Under the pieces are notes generated by a model. The model did no database searches. It had not been told where the DNA came from and worked only from the letters and a program-made list of their open reading frames with translations. Position numbers and translations under genes: made by a program. Source: Carnegiea gigantea (Eukaryota; Streptophyta; Magnoliopsida; Caryophyllales; Cactaceae). From it: 64,000 nt of DNA. Below are positions 21,944 to 32,683 of the stretch, in pieces (positions within the stretch are counted from its first letter, which is position 1; every line of letters begins with the position of its first letter). The stretch lies in contig JAKOGI010002468.1 in the NCBI GenBank assembly GCA_029747015.1, positions 43,797 to 107,796 on the forward strand, read 5' to 3'.

Positions 21944-22960
21944 ATGAGTACTAGTTTGAGTTTAGAGGGGAAACTTGATGCTGTTTTGAAGAATAATCAA
22001 GATATTACTTCTTCAAACCAAGCATTGAAGGCTCAGAATGAGTACCTACGCAAGCAGCTAGGTACCTTTCTCAAGCAAAAGCAAAAGATGAATGAAGAAT
22101 CTGCCCAACCAGAACCACGAAGACAAGAGCAAGTGTTTAGCTATACTCTTGATTCATCTAGTGAGGATGAACCAGTGAGAATGGTTAGGCAAGACCTATG
22201 GATGCAAGCGAACTCTAATGATTTTAGAGTTAAAATTCCAGAATATGAAGGCAAGCTTGATCCAGAGGAGTTTTTGGACTAGTTGCACACGGTGGAGAGG
22301 GTGTTTGAATACAAGGATGTTCCTGAAGATAAGAAAGTTAAGTTGGTGGCCTTAAGACTACGTAAGTATGCTTCTTTATGGTGGACCAATTTATGTGCAA
22401 AAAGAGTTAGGGAACGAAAGTCTAAAATCAGAACTTGGGATAAGATGAAATATAAGTTGAAAGCTAGGTTTCTTCCATCCACGCATGTTCAAGATTGCTA
22501 TTCCCAACTTCATAATTTTAACCAAGGCAATCAGAATGTTGAAGAGTATACAAGAGAATTCGAAAAGCTTGTAATTAAGTGTGACCTTCAAGAACTGGAA
22601 GAACAAACAATAGTTAGATACTTAGGAGAACTTGATCCTAGGTATGCTAATGTTGTTGAGTTGCAAGCTTATCCGACTTTTGATGAGGTTTGTGTGTTAG
22701 CTCACAAAGTTGAACAACAAAAAAAGGCTAGATAGCCCTTTAAACCTCAGAATTCCAAGCCCTTTAACCAAAACACATCCTTTAACAAGGGGAGTTCTAA
22801 TCCACCTTCTAAGCCTACAAATCCTTTTCCCTCTAATCCACAAAGAACCCCAACTCCACAAAAGGCCGAAACACCTCCAATTCGACCTAATCCCAATCCT
22901 ATGAGCACTGGAAGTTGTTTCAAGTGCCAAGGGTTAGACCACATAGCCTTAGAATGCCCT
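21944..22960 (+). pseudogene. gag of element C
   Basis: Capsid/nucleocapsid protein read in a single frame from ATG 21,944. The N-terminus is a coiled coil (LEGKLDAVLKNNQDI...LKAQNEYLRKQL). The core (DFRVKIPEYEGKLDPEEFLD, then VPEDKKVKLVALRLRKYASLWW...YKLKARFLPS) is a retrotransposon-gag domain. A Pro/Asn-rich linker leads to an intact CCHC knuckle at 22,916-22,957 (CFKCQGLDHIALEC). Only two in-frame stops occur, TAG at 22,280-22,282 and TAG at 22,733-22,735. It continues in the same frame into protease, as a gag-pol fusion. Confidence 0.88.
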
Positions 22961-23718
22961 AACCGAAAGGTCATTACTTTAGCCGAATGGAGAGCCGTGG
23001 ATAAGCAAGAAAAAGAGGAGGAATTTGAAGGTGAAATTAAAGAAAACCAAAAGGAAAGTCAAGAGGAGGTTGAAGAAGAAGCTGATGAGGGTGAGATGTT
23101 AGTTTTGAGAAGAGTCTTGAATGGGCAGAAAGGTGCTAAGGACGAACAAAGGGAGAACATTTTTCATACAAGGTGCACGGTCAAAGACAAGGTTTGTTCA
23201 TTGATTATTGATGGTGGGAGCTGTGCTAATGTGGTTTCACTTAGCATGATTGAAAAATTGGGTTTACAAGCTACGGCCCATCCCCATCCATACAACATAC
23301 AATGGCTGAATCAAAGCAAAGGGCTCCAAGTTAACTCTCGGTGTCTTATCTCTTTATCCATTGGTAAGAGCTATCAAGATGAGCTTTGGTGTGATGTCAT
23401 ACCCATGGATGCATCCCATGTTTTGCTAGGCAAGCCGTGGATGTATGACAGAAAGGTAATGCATAATGGATACAGAATACCTACTCCTTTTCAAAGGGAG
23501 GCAAGAAGATTACCTTGAAGCCATTGGCACCATCTAAACTCCACAAAAACAAACCTACAAAGAAGCCAAAACATTCTAGTTGTTTACTCTCCTTTAGTGA
23601 AACTCTTTTAAAGGCTTCAGATCATGAATTTAAGGCTTTTAAAGAGTGGATACTAAACATCCATGATGAACCAGAATCACCTATGCCTACACACCCTATT
23701 ACCAAGTCACTCATCTAA
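22961..23718 (+). pseudogene. Aspartic protease and linker of element C
   Basis: The same frame as gag continues through an acidic linker (about 23,010-23,100) to the active-site box LIIDGGSCANVV, with Asp at 23,210-23,212, and the closing box MDASHVLLGKPWMYD (about 23,407-23,450). A frame change at about 23,470-23,476 moves the reading to frame 1: after HNGYR the expected NTYSFSKGGKKI is only read in frame 1, while frame 2 stops at 23,516. Frame 1 then continues as a linker to the stop at 23,716 just before RT. Confidence 0.85.
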
Positions 23719-24609
23719 GAATTCTGTCAGTTGTTTCCAGAGAAGATACCCATGGGTTTACCCCCCAAAAGAGATATCCAACACCACATTGATCTCATTC
23801 CTAGTTCAATCCTTCCAAACAAGCCAGCATATAGGATGAACCCAAAGGAAACTATGGAGATTCAAAGGCAAGTCGAGGAGTTAATGTCAAAGGGGCTTGT
23901 ATGCGAGTCTTTAAGCCCTTGTGCCTTACCTGCCTTGTTGGTTCCAAAGAAGGATGGCAGCCGACGAATGTGTGTGGATAGTAGAGCCATAAACAAAATC
24001 ACAATCAAGTATAGGTACCCCATACCTAGACTTAAAGATATCCTGGATGAACTACATGGCTCTAAGATATTTTTAAAGATTGATCTTCGAAGTGGATACT
24101 ACCAGATTAGAATCCAAGAGGGAGATGAATGGAAGATTGCATTCAAGACTAAAGGTGGCTTGTATGAATGGTTTGTTACGCCATTTGGTCTTTCTAATGC
24201 TCCTAGTACATTCATGAGGCTAATGAATCAAGTATTCAAGCCTTACATTGGCAAGTTTGTGGTAGTCTACTTTGATGACATTCTGATTTATTCTAAGGAC
24301 GAGCAAGCACATCAAGATCATCTCAATCAGATTATGCATGTCCTGGAACATGAGAAGTTATATGGTAATCTTAAGAAATGTACTTTCTTCACTCAAGAAG
24401 TTACATTCTTAGGTTACATTGTTTCAGAAGATGGCATAAAGGCAAACGAAGGGAAGATAGAGGCTATTCGGTCTTGGCCTCAACCCCAAAGCATACATGA
24501 TGTTCGAAGTTTCCATGGCTTAGCTTCCTTTTACATGAGGTTTATTCGAAATTTCAGCACCATAATGTTCCCCATAACTAAAGTGCTTAAGGGTGCATCA
24601 TTCAAATGA
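23719..24609 (+). pseudogene. Reverse transcriptase of element C
   Basis: The clean 292-codon run from 23,731 holds all polymerase boxes: [76 protein letters not shown], the catalytic YFDDILIYS (YFDD at 24,268-24,279), NLKKCTFF and [21 protein letters not shown], then the connection ([20 protein letters not shown]). No catalytic residue is lost. The run ends at TGA 24,607-24,609 where Trp (TGG) is expected, a single transition, and the frame continues into RNase H. Confidence 0.93.
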
Positions 24610-25100
24610 AACCCCAAAGCACAATCTGCCTTTGAAGAAGTGAAGAAGAAACTAACTCAAGCACCGGTTCTTGCATTGCCATGTTTTAAGAAAGTTTTTA
24701 AAGTTGAATGTGATGCACCTGGAGTGAGAATTGGTGGTGTTCTTACTCAAGAAGGTAAAACATTAGCCTTCTTTAGTGAAAAATTATGTGAATCAAGAAG
24801 AAAATACTCCACATATGACAAGGAATTCTATGCAATAGTTCGGTGTTTAGAGCATTGGAGCCATTACTTAGTAGCTAGTGAGTTTATACTATATTCTGAT
24901 CATGAGGGTTTGAAGTACATTCAAGGCCAACACAATCTTAACTCACGCCATGCTAAATGGGTTGAGTTCTTTTAGTCATTCCACTTCACCATCAAGCACA
25001 AATCGGGAAGATTAAATCAAGGTGCAGATGCATTATTAAGGAGACATCTCCTTTTATTTCAACTGGATGCTCTTGTTCTTGGTTTTGAGCATCTCAAGAG
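24610..25100 (+). pseudogene. RNase H of element C
   Basis: The frame of RT continues after the 24,607 stop. VFKVECDAPG carries the catalytic Asp (24,712-24,714). FFSEKLCESRRKYSTYDKEFYAIVRCLEHWSHYL and LYSDHEGLKYI follow. TAG at 24,973 interrupts, then SFHFTIKHKSGRLNQGADALL closes the domain near 25,035 with Ser of ALSRR changed to Leu. It acts on the RNA-DNA hybrid made by RT. Confidence 0.88.
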
Positions 25101-26413
25101 TTTATATGCTGAAGATGAAGACCTTGGGGGCCTATATTCTGTGTGTTTGAAGCACCCCAACAGAGATTTCTTAGTCCAAGAGGGCTATTTGTTCAAAGGA
25201 GTACGGCTGTGTATTCCTAAGTGTAGCACCCGTGAGCTCTTGATTAGAGAAGTTCATGGTGGTTCCTTAGCTGGACATTTTGGTGAGTCAAAGACCTTAA
25301 CCATGTTAAGGGAACATTGTTATTAGCTAGGGATGGAGAAGGATGTTGAAGACATCCTAAGAAGGTGTGGTACGTGCCAAGTAGCTAAAAAGTCATACCT
25401 TACCCTATGGTTTGTACACTCCACCGCCCGTGTCTACTCTACCTTGGGTGGATGTGAGTATGGACTTTATTTTGGGTTTGCCTAAAACCTAAAGGGGCAA
25501 GGATTCCATATTTGTGGTGGTGGACAGGTTTTCAAAGATGGCACACTTCATACCTTACTACAAAACCAATGATGCTACACACATTGCCGAGTTATACTTC
25601 AAAGAGGCAACAAGGCTACATGGTATCCCTAAATCCATTATTTCTGATAGGGGTACAAAATTTTTAAGTCATTTTTGGATCACTCTATGGAAGAAGCTTG
25701 GTACTAAGTTACTGTTTAGTACCACTTGTCACCCCCAAACTGATGGTCAAACTGAGGTAACTAATCAAACCTTAGGTACTCTTCTAAGAGCTTTGATTAA
25801 ACCTCATGTTAAAGCTTGGGATTTACTCTTGCCACATGCTGAGTTTGCGTACAACAAAGCTCTCAGCAAGGCTACTGGTCTTTCACCATTTAAGGTGGTG
25901 TATGGGATTGATCCTTTAAGTCCAAATGATCTAACTCCCCGGCCTCAAGACCAAAAACCAAGTGCTGATGCAGCGACAAGAGTGAAAGAAATTCAGAAGC
26001 TCCATGAGTTGGTAAAGGCTAGAATTGAAAAGACCAATGCATCCTATGAAGCCCAAGCCAACAAGCATAGGAGAAAGATGGTATTTCAAACAGGGGACCT
26101 AGTTTGGATCCACTTGAGGAAGGAAAGATTTCCTTCTAAAAGGAAGAACAAACTCATGCCACGAGCTGAAGGTCCATTTGAGGTCTTGGAAAGAATAAAT
26201 GATAATGCTTATAAGGTTGATCTACCTGGAGATTATGGAGTTTTAGCCACGTTCAATGTGGCAGATTTGAGCCCCTTCCATCCATATGACTCCCTCACAG
26301 ATTTGAGGATCAAATCTTTTCAACAAGGGGAGGATGATGGAGTCCTACCAAGCCAAGACCTTGTCCATGATGTACCAAGTCCAGAATGTCCAACAACAAG
26401 GTCCCAAGTTTAA
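25101..26413 (+). pseudogene. Integrase of element C with DD35E triad, C-terminus extending into the 3' LTR
   Basis: The zinc finger (EVHGGSLAGHFG...RRCGTCQVAK, about 25,249-25,392) is in frame 1 with a stop at 25,324. A frame change at about 25,385-25,400 and a stop near 25,490 precede a clean 299-codon run in frame 2 from 25,514. That run has catalytic Asp at 25,523, Asp at 25,646 and Glu at 25,754, exactly DD35E. The C-terminal domain (GDLVWIHLRKERFP...GPFEVLERINDNAYKVDLP) is complete. I see no standard chromodomain. The tail reads into the 3' LTR, ending near a TRSQV motif at the TAA 26,411-26,413, a CRM-like arrangement. Confidence 0.92.
26325..26334 (+). other. Polypurine tract of element C
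   Basis: AAGGGGAGGA lies immediately before the 3' LTR start TGATGG at 26,335. It primes plus-strand synthesis. It also encodes part of the integrase tail. Confidence 0.8.
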
Positions 26414-27606
26414 AGGATGGCTCACATTTTACAAGAAGCTCAAACAGCTACAATTGGGTTGAATGGCCAGAAAATACCCGGTTTTGTTCATCTCATTACT
26501 TAAGCTATATTGTGGCTTAAGTCTAATATTTTTGCATTTTTGGAATCCTTATCATGTCTACTTTTAGGTCCAAGCATTCATTTCTAATCATGCACACAAG
26601 AAGGGAAGATCAAGGCGTTTTGTCTATTGGTTTAAAACTGCACGGTTAAATGTTTAGGTGGAATTACCCCACTTAAACATGATTTAACCGTGATTTCTTT
26701 GTAGGAGGGTTTGTACACACCCTAAGGTTTCCCCCCATGGCCTGAAAACCAAATCATGCATACTTTTGATGGGGTTAAATTTGACTGTAAATCCGGGCCA
26801 GAAACTGCCGTGAACCTGGTTTAGCAGCACGGCTTCAATTTTCCTCCTCCCATGGGTTTGCTTCTTCCATTCCTGAGTAGCACATGTCCCAAGGTGTCTA
26901 GAAGGCCAATGATCAGCTGCAAAAGAGAAGGCCTTGAAAAGAACAACCAATGGCAAGCAAGCTATAAACGGCTTTGTCCCTTGAAGGCTATTGGCTGGCC
27001 GTAAAGGGGTTTCTACTTTTCAGCTGGTTCACATGCTCTCAGCCTAGTAACCTCCTTGATTAAGCATAAACGTGGATTAATTAAGTTGTAGACATCATTT
27101 GTTTTGCTTTCCTTAGTGTTAAGAATCTAACTAGATTAGTTTAAGCATGATTTGTACACGGTTAGTCCTAACTGTGAAGCTTAGCCTAATCTAACACCTT
27201 TCCTCCCTAGGAAGGAAAGCTAAGGGGTGTGCTTGCTTGCTAGGGTGCTTGCTAGGCATGTAACTTAAGGGAGACATAGCCATTTGGCTGAAAAACATTA
27301 CCTTTGAATGAGAAAACCCGTAGAGAGCATTTGAAGCTTTCTTTGTCAAAACACTTAACTTGCCTATCCTTAACTAGGCCGGTTAAGGTGGTGATCAAGT
27401 GAGTCCTAACTTTGATTAAGTGGTGATTTTCTATATCTTAATCGAACTTAGGGGCCCTAACCTTGGTTTTGGTGGTGTTTCTGTATCCAGGATTAGCTCT
27501 ATCATTTCCACAAATTTCAGTCACGGGTTCTAGGTGAAACCGTGTGTGTTCTTGTTCTACTTCACATTCCTTTAATTGTAAGCTTAATTTATTGAGCTTT
27601 ACATCA
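26335..27606 (+). repeat. 3' LTR of element C
   Basis: 1,272 bp, TGATG...CATCA, partner of 20,539-21,822. Its first 79 bases are the end of the pol ORF. It is followed by AAAAC, the right target-site copy. Confidence 0.9.
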
Positions 27607-28806
27607 AAAACCTTAGCTCTAAAATGAGCAATAAGAATTTTAGGTATCAAAGAGTATACAGTAGAGGTTCTACCTTTAAGGGAAGTCTCCACCGCTCTGA
27701 ATACCCAAAAAGATATCATGGGCACTCACCCTTTGATTATAGATCCAGACATCTTGGACTTTTTAAAAATCCTTATGATCACTCTGACTCTAGAAGACAT
27801 AGTAGTATGACCACTTCTTATAAAATAGAAGAAGAAAAAAACACTTAGGGACCTAGGCAAGTAGATGTTAACAATCTACTCCCTATTTAAGTACCCAAGG
27901 AAGAGCCTAAGATTGTAGAAAAATTTAATTTCTATTTCATAGGTATGTCTAAAGACTGAAGAAGAAATGCATTATCTAGACAATGGATACTCAAAAAACA
28001 TGAAGGGAAATGCATCAGTCTTTACTAAAATCCAAATGAAGGATGAAGGAAAAGTTACATTTAGAGACAAAAGCAAAGGATAAATCAGTGGGCATCACAA
28101 AGTTGGTAAAAATCCCTTTGTCTCACTTGGTAATGTGTACATAGTAGAAAAATTAAAATTTAACCAGTTAAGTGTAGCCCAAATGTGTGACAAAGGAAAT
28201 AAGGTAGTTTTCACCTTGTCTAGATGTAATGTTATGAACTCTAATAAAAAGTCAAATTTTCTTCCCCAAGAATAGGTGATACCTATGTTATATGTCTAGA
28301 TGATATTAAACCAAAGAATCTTGCTCGTCCTAAGGTGAATCGTAATGAATGTTGGCTTTAGCATAGAAGCATAGATCATACAAATAGGCATACTGATGAT
28401 AAATTTCAAAATATGAACTATTCATAGGATTAACTAAGCATAAGTTCACAAAGGGCAGAGCCTGCAATGCACTAATTAGAGGAAAACAAGTCAGACGATT
28501 CTTTAAATTAATTACTTATGTCAACCACTAGACCCTCATATATGTCACTTATGTAGGCCTATTAAAATTAAGAGTTTAGGAGAATGTAAGTGCATATTTG
28601 TTATTGTTGATGATTAGCCCAGACACACATGGAATCTATTCCTAAAGGAAAAGACCAAAACCTTTACAGAGATTGTCACACCAATCAAGTAAGTGCAGAT
28701 ATCAAAGGATCTAATAGTAATAGCAATCAGAACTAATGATAGAAGCGAAGTTGATCAAGAAGACTTCATTAAATACTGTGAGAAACATAGCATATCTCAC
28801 AACTTT
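27607..28806 (+). pseudogene. Sirevirus gag end, protease and integrase N-terminal half
   Basis: After element C the copia reading resumes. An Arg/Tyr/Ser-rich gag tail is at 27,624-27,848. The protease box reads YLDNGYSKNM, with Asp at 27,979-27,981, where WYLDSGCSRHM is usual. KVGKNPFVSLGNVYIVEKLKFNQLSVAQMCDKGNKVVFT marks the end of the protease region (about 28,097-28,215). The pre-integrase HHCC is damaged (ACNALIRGKQVRRFFK near 28,466-28,510). VIVDD (about 28,598-28,612) holds the first integrase Asp. IRTNDRSEV (about 28,725-28,752) replaces the second-Asp box IRSDHG. HSISHNF is cut at 28,806 by solo LTR E. Confidence 0.7.
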
Positions 28807-30214
28807 TATTGTAAAGCAAGTCATCGAAGAGAGTTCTCTAAATCCAAAATAAGGTCATGGTGCCAACTAGGCTAAGGAAGATCAAGGAAAGCAAGCTATG
28901 ACACTATTAATTCGTTCTTTATTCTCCTGCTCCAATCCAGAACTGAGTGTGGTATTAGATGGCATGCTTCTTGGAGTTTTCAAGACATCCTATGGACAAG
29001 TCCTACTTGGTTAGACTGTTTATGATATCTAGTTTCACTAAGTAAACTCACTTTTAGCCTAAGTTATAGGCATTTTGCTACGCTGATCTAAAGCGGTAAA
29101 GGTATATTACAAGGATTCTAGTTTACCCATATTGAAAGATTAGGCAGGATCACCACCTGAAACCTAGTTTAGGACTGAAATGTTTGCTTAGGATGATATT
29201 CAACATCTTAAGGTATCAATGCATGAAGATAAATCTAAATCATAACCAGTTCTTCATGGAGTTTCAGCTGCATTTTGTCAACCATTGCAATTTGAGGTCA
29301 ATCCAGACCCAGTTTAAGTTTCTAGTTGGTTTCCCCACCTAAACCTAATTTTAGGCTGATTTTTCTATTTAGGATTATTATTAACATCCTAAGAAACTAT
29401 CCATGCATTAAATCAATTCAAAATTAAGTATAGTTGGGGAACCAGCTTGATTATTTCCAGCACTAATCCCAGTTTATCAAGCTAAAATAGGTTGCTTTGA
29501 ATTTGCTAATTATTCCTTAATGAGGATGGTTTGGTAACCTACTTGCTTGCTCCTTTGGTTTCCTAAATGCCTAGGAACATCATCATGGCTTGACTTACAG
29601 CTTTGGAAGACCACTTGGGCAATTTGCTTGAAAGGTGACTACCACTTACCTCTGGATTGGATAGCCGAAATGTGACATACTGCAGCTTGCCTTTTCTCTC
29701 TCTACCATGTGCAAGTGGTTTATTTTAAAGGTCGTTAATCATGTTCTAGCTTTAGATTAGCTCTAAATAGGGTTGTATTAGCTAGACTCATGTTTGTAAT
29801 TAGCATAAGTTGAACTTGTTTTACAATTTAGTTTAGTTAAGCTAGATTGGTTTAGCCTAGGAGCTAACCTACTTACTTGCTAGCTTATGGACATGTACAT
29901 AAGGATGCGTGGCTACTTATTTATGGCAGAATCCATTGGTGAAAACTTTAGCTTTGTGTTTTAACACACTTCTCTCAAAATCACTCCTAATAATCTGATT
30001 TGGTTACCAAATAGAGTGGTTTCCTTTAATCCAGATTTGGTGGCAGTACCTTTATGATTTTGATAGTGGAATCCTAGTCTAGCTTGGGTGGTGGCTTGGC
30101 CTTTATCCCATTTTATATTCCCTATTCTTGATCAGTTCCTTGTTGCTTCACAAGTCCAGCTCGAACCATGCAAATTGAGTCTATTGCTTGAGTGTGTCCT
30201 AAGCTCACGCATCA
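28807..30214 (+). repeat. Solo LTR E of a chromovirus related to element C
   Basis: The Sirevirus integrase reading stops in SHNF at 28,806 and resumes at 30,215 with F-x-S-x-R-x-x-x-Q-N-G, the direct continuation of the same motif, so the 1,408 bp between is an insertion. Flanks ACTTT (28,802-28,806) and ACTTC (30,215-30,219) are a near-perfect 5-bp duplication. It ends CATCA like element C; its start reads TATTG (TG mutated to TA). Near 28,850 it encodes VPTRLRKIKES, like the chromoviral GPxTRxRxKKxKE tail that overlaps LTR starts. No internal genes are present. Confidence 0.65.
29154..29408 (+). repeat. Diverged direct-repeat pair within solo LTR E
   Basis: The segments 29,154-29,226 and 29,335-29,408 share an ordered series of short blocks (cacct-aaacctaRtttagg, taggat-at, aacatc-taag, atgcat). 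They look like an old internal duplication. Confidence 0.4.
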
Positions 30215-31386
30215 ACTTCTTATCTCTAAGAAGTCTATAACAAAATGGAACGGTTAAAAGGAGAAATAGAACTCTGAAATACATGGCAAGAACCATGATT
30301 TGCGGCAATGATATTCTATAGTATTTTTGGGAAAAAGATGTAAGCAAATCTAACTACATCCTTAATAGACGCTTAATCAGACCAATCGTGAAGAAAAATC
30401 CCTATGAGATGTTCAGGGAAAACACCAAATGCATGTTACTTCAAAGTCTTTAGAAGCAAATGCTATATTTACAACAATGGTAGGAGCAATGTTGGTAAGT
30501 TTGACATTAGGAATGAAGAAGGTACACTTTTAAAATACTCATCCCATAGTAAAGTTTAGTAGTTTACAATACAAAGCACCAAAATTATTGAAAAAAGCAT
30601 TCGTGTTTTCTTTGATGAAAATAATGATGGAATATCAGCTCCTCATCTTTTCAACAATTTCAGTTAAGCAAGAATGCTACGGATGAAGAAGAGGAGGAAA
30701 TGCAACCTATAGCTCACAAAAACATAAGTCAATGCCAATCACAAGAATAGGATCATGATGCTAGAGTCTCTAACTCTACAGACACTCTGCAAGAAGAACT
30801 AGCAAAACCAAATAGAGGACTTAAGAATCAATCAACTCATTCAATTGAAAACATAATATCTAACATCCATAATGGGTAAGAACATGCTTATCACTTAAAA
30901 ATTCATGTGCTTTTCACTAATTTGTGTTCCTTATTGAACCCAAGAGTCCCTTAGAGGCTCTTACAGACCCCAATTTGCGCCATAGCCATGTATGAGGAAC
31001 TAAATTAGTTTGAAAGAAACAAAGTATGGGCTCTGACCACTATGCCTAAGAACTACTCTATCATAGGAGCCTAATAAGTGTTCTGCATCAATTAAATGAG
31101 GCTAGAACAGTTATTAGAAATTAAGCTAGACTTATTATAAAGGGACATGATCAAGAGGAAGGAACAAACTATGATGAGACCTTTACTCCCATAGCTAGAC
31201 TATAGCTATTAGACTTTTTACTTGGATTTGCATCATTCATAAACATCAAATCATGTCAAATGGAAGTAAATGTGCCTTTTTAAATAGGCACCAACAAGAG
31301 GAGGTATCCATTGAGCAGCCTCCTGGTTTTGAAGATTTAAAAATGCCTAATCATATGTACAAACTATATAAAGTTCTCTATGGTAT
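30215..31386 (+). pseudogene. Sirevirus integrase C-terminal half and 5' part of RT
   Basis: QNGTVKRRNRTLKYMARTM opens the piece. The usual catalytic Glu of VVERKNRTL is Lys (AAA, 30,256-30,258). YFWEKDVSKSNYILNRRLIRPIVKKNPYEMF continues the core, and the copia linker and hinge follow with stops and frame changes (about 30,420-30,950). RT begins with FERNKVWALT (about 31,008-31,037). It continues to QPPGFEDLKMPNHMYKLYK and ends inside LYGI at 31,386, where element D is inserted. The rest of RT and RNase H is not in the window. Confidence 0.7.
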
Positions 31387-32625
31387 TGATAAGTATGTAA
31401 AATGCACACTATTTTGAGGTCATTTTGTGCCATTTTTAGGAAGAATTATATACTCTATGCTATATTATGCACTCCTTTTTTGGGTTTACGTTTGGGTATG
31501 GTTCTTTTCTATATTTTGCAAGTTTTTAGACTATTTTGCCCCAAAATTGACCATAATTGAGTGTATCTTGACACCCCACAGACACTCCTAGGTCACTATG
31601 CCCATGGAAGGAAGTAAAGAATAGAAGATTATCGAGACAGAGCTCACCACAGACTGTACGTGGTGAAAGCCACGGACCATAGTGAGGCCATAACTGCAAG
31701 CCTGTTCATTTTCCTTATCGTGTGGCTGAGGTTGATTGTGTTCTTCTTTAAATATAGTCATTTTCACCGCAGAGCATACACACACACCAGGAAGAGAACT
31801 TCTTCTCTGCAGTTTTTTCATTCTTTTCCATTTTTCTAAGTTTAGTTTAGATTTTTAGTAGTTTTAAGTGTGAGTGCTAAAGAATTGCTTGCTATTTTAG
31901 AACCCTTACAAACTCGGGAAACCCTTGAAGGATCTCCAATTGTGCTAAGTTTTCTTCTCTCAAACTCTGTTTAGTTTTGTTGATTTAAACATGTGTGAGT
32001 AGTTTTCTCAATCTAAGGATTGTTAGCCAAGTATTGATGTTGAAATCTTTCATCTTTATTTAGTTGTACTTGTTCTTGATTGGGATTGGTTGAATTCTAT
32101 CTTGTGTGTGAAATTACTGTGATTGAATTTTGATCAAATTCATTTGCTAATTCTAAATAGTTAAGAGAAGGACTGAAAGGTGAAACTTGCTATTTGATTA
32201 ACAAGACAAGACTTAACTTAGCAATACTTGAAAGAGATTCACTTGTTAGAGGACCCTTTAGCAAGAAAAAAATCTATAACGTAGATTAAACAAGGACATT
32301 TGAAAGAATGATTGGTTAGTTTAGGCAATTCAGTTTATTTCGAAAGAAGATTGAATTCTAAATGCGATTGCACCCCTTTCAATCTCCCATTATAGATTAA
32401 GTACATAATATATTTCACTGATTCACATCTCTACAAGGTGAAACAAATCCCTAGATGTTTTTATTGAATGAATTTTCCAATTAGGTTATATTGTCATTCA
32501 AACTCTCTATTAAAATTGCTTGCTTAGCACTTTTTTAAGACAAAACTCAATAGATTACAATTAGTCTCTATAGGAATGATATCTTTACTAAACTACAACA
32601 CCCGCGCGCTTGCGGGTTTAGGTCA
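31387..32625 (+). repeat. 5' LTR of element D
   Basis: It begins TGATAAGTATG and ends GGTCA six bases (AGTTTT) before the PBS; 1,239 bp. The start matches 39,073 onward (gtaaaatgcacactatttt). A GC-rich hairpin, CCCGC-6-GCGGG, lies at 32,601-32,616 near its end. Confidence 0.82.
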
Positions 32626-32631
32626 AGTTTT

Positions 32632-32649
32632 TGGCGCCATTGCTGATGA
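32632..32649 (+). other. Primer-binding site, tRNA-Asp, decayed (element D)
   Basis: TGGCGCCATTGCTGATGA aligns with the tRNA-Asp PBS of element B with four substitutions, mostly G-to-A or C-to-T. The same AGTTTT spacer separates it from the LTR. Confidence 0.8.
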
Positions 32650-32683
32650 CCAAATTTGTGAATATTGAGTTAGCCCTTAGAAA

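Larger units (their letters stand above)
20539..27606 (+). mobile_element. Element C: complete chromovirus, probably CRM clade
   Basis: Both LTRs (20,539-21,822 and 26,335-27,606) carry perfect terminal inverted repeats TGATG/CATCA. The flanking bases GAAAC (20,534-20,538) and AAAAC (27,607-27,611) form a 5-bp target duplication with one mismatch. A degraded Met PBS, gag, protease, RT, RNase H, integrase and a PPT lie between. The coding region is interrupted by only a few stops and two frame changes, making this the best-preserved autonomous-type element here. It sits inside Sirevirus gag. CRM assignment rests on the absence of a standard chromodomain and on coding that runs into the LTR. 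Confidence 0.88.
10605..31386 (+). mobile_element. Sirevirus (Ty1/copia) internal region, split by three insertions
   Basis: Four separated pieces read as one copia gag-pol in order: 10,605-10,836 (PBS, gag N-terminus), 18,962-20,538 (gag), 27,607-28,806 (gag end, protease, integrase N-terminal part) and 30,215-31,386 (integrase C-terminal part, start of RT). The intervening blocks are elements B, C and solo LTR E. RT stops at 31,386 where element D starts, so the rest should lie beyond the window. The gag style (FNGTNFAH, INPREFKRVSACK...KEM) and a long gag tail suit the Sirevirus/SIRE lineage. All frames are decayed. Confidence 0.75.
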
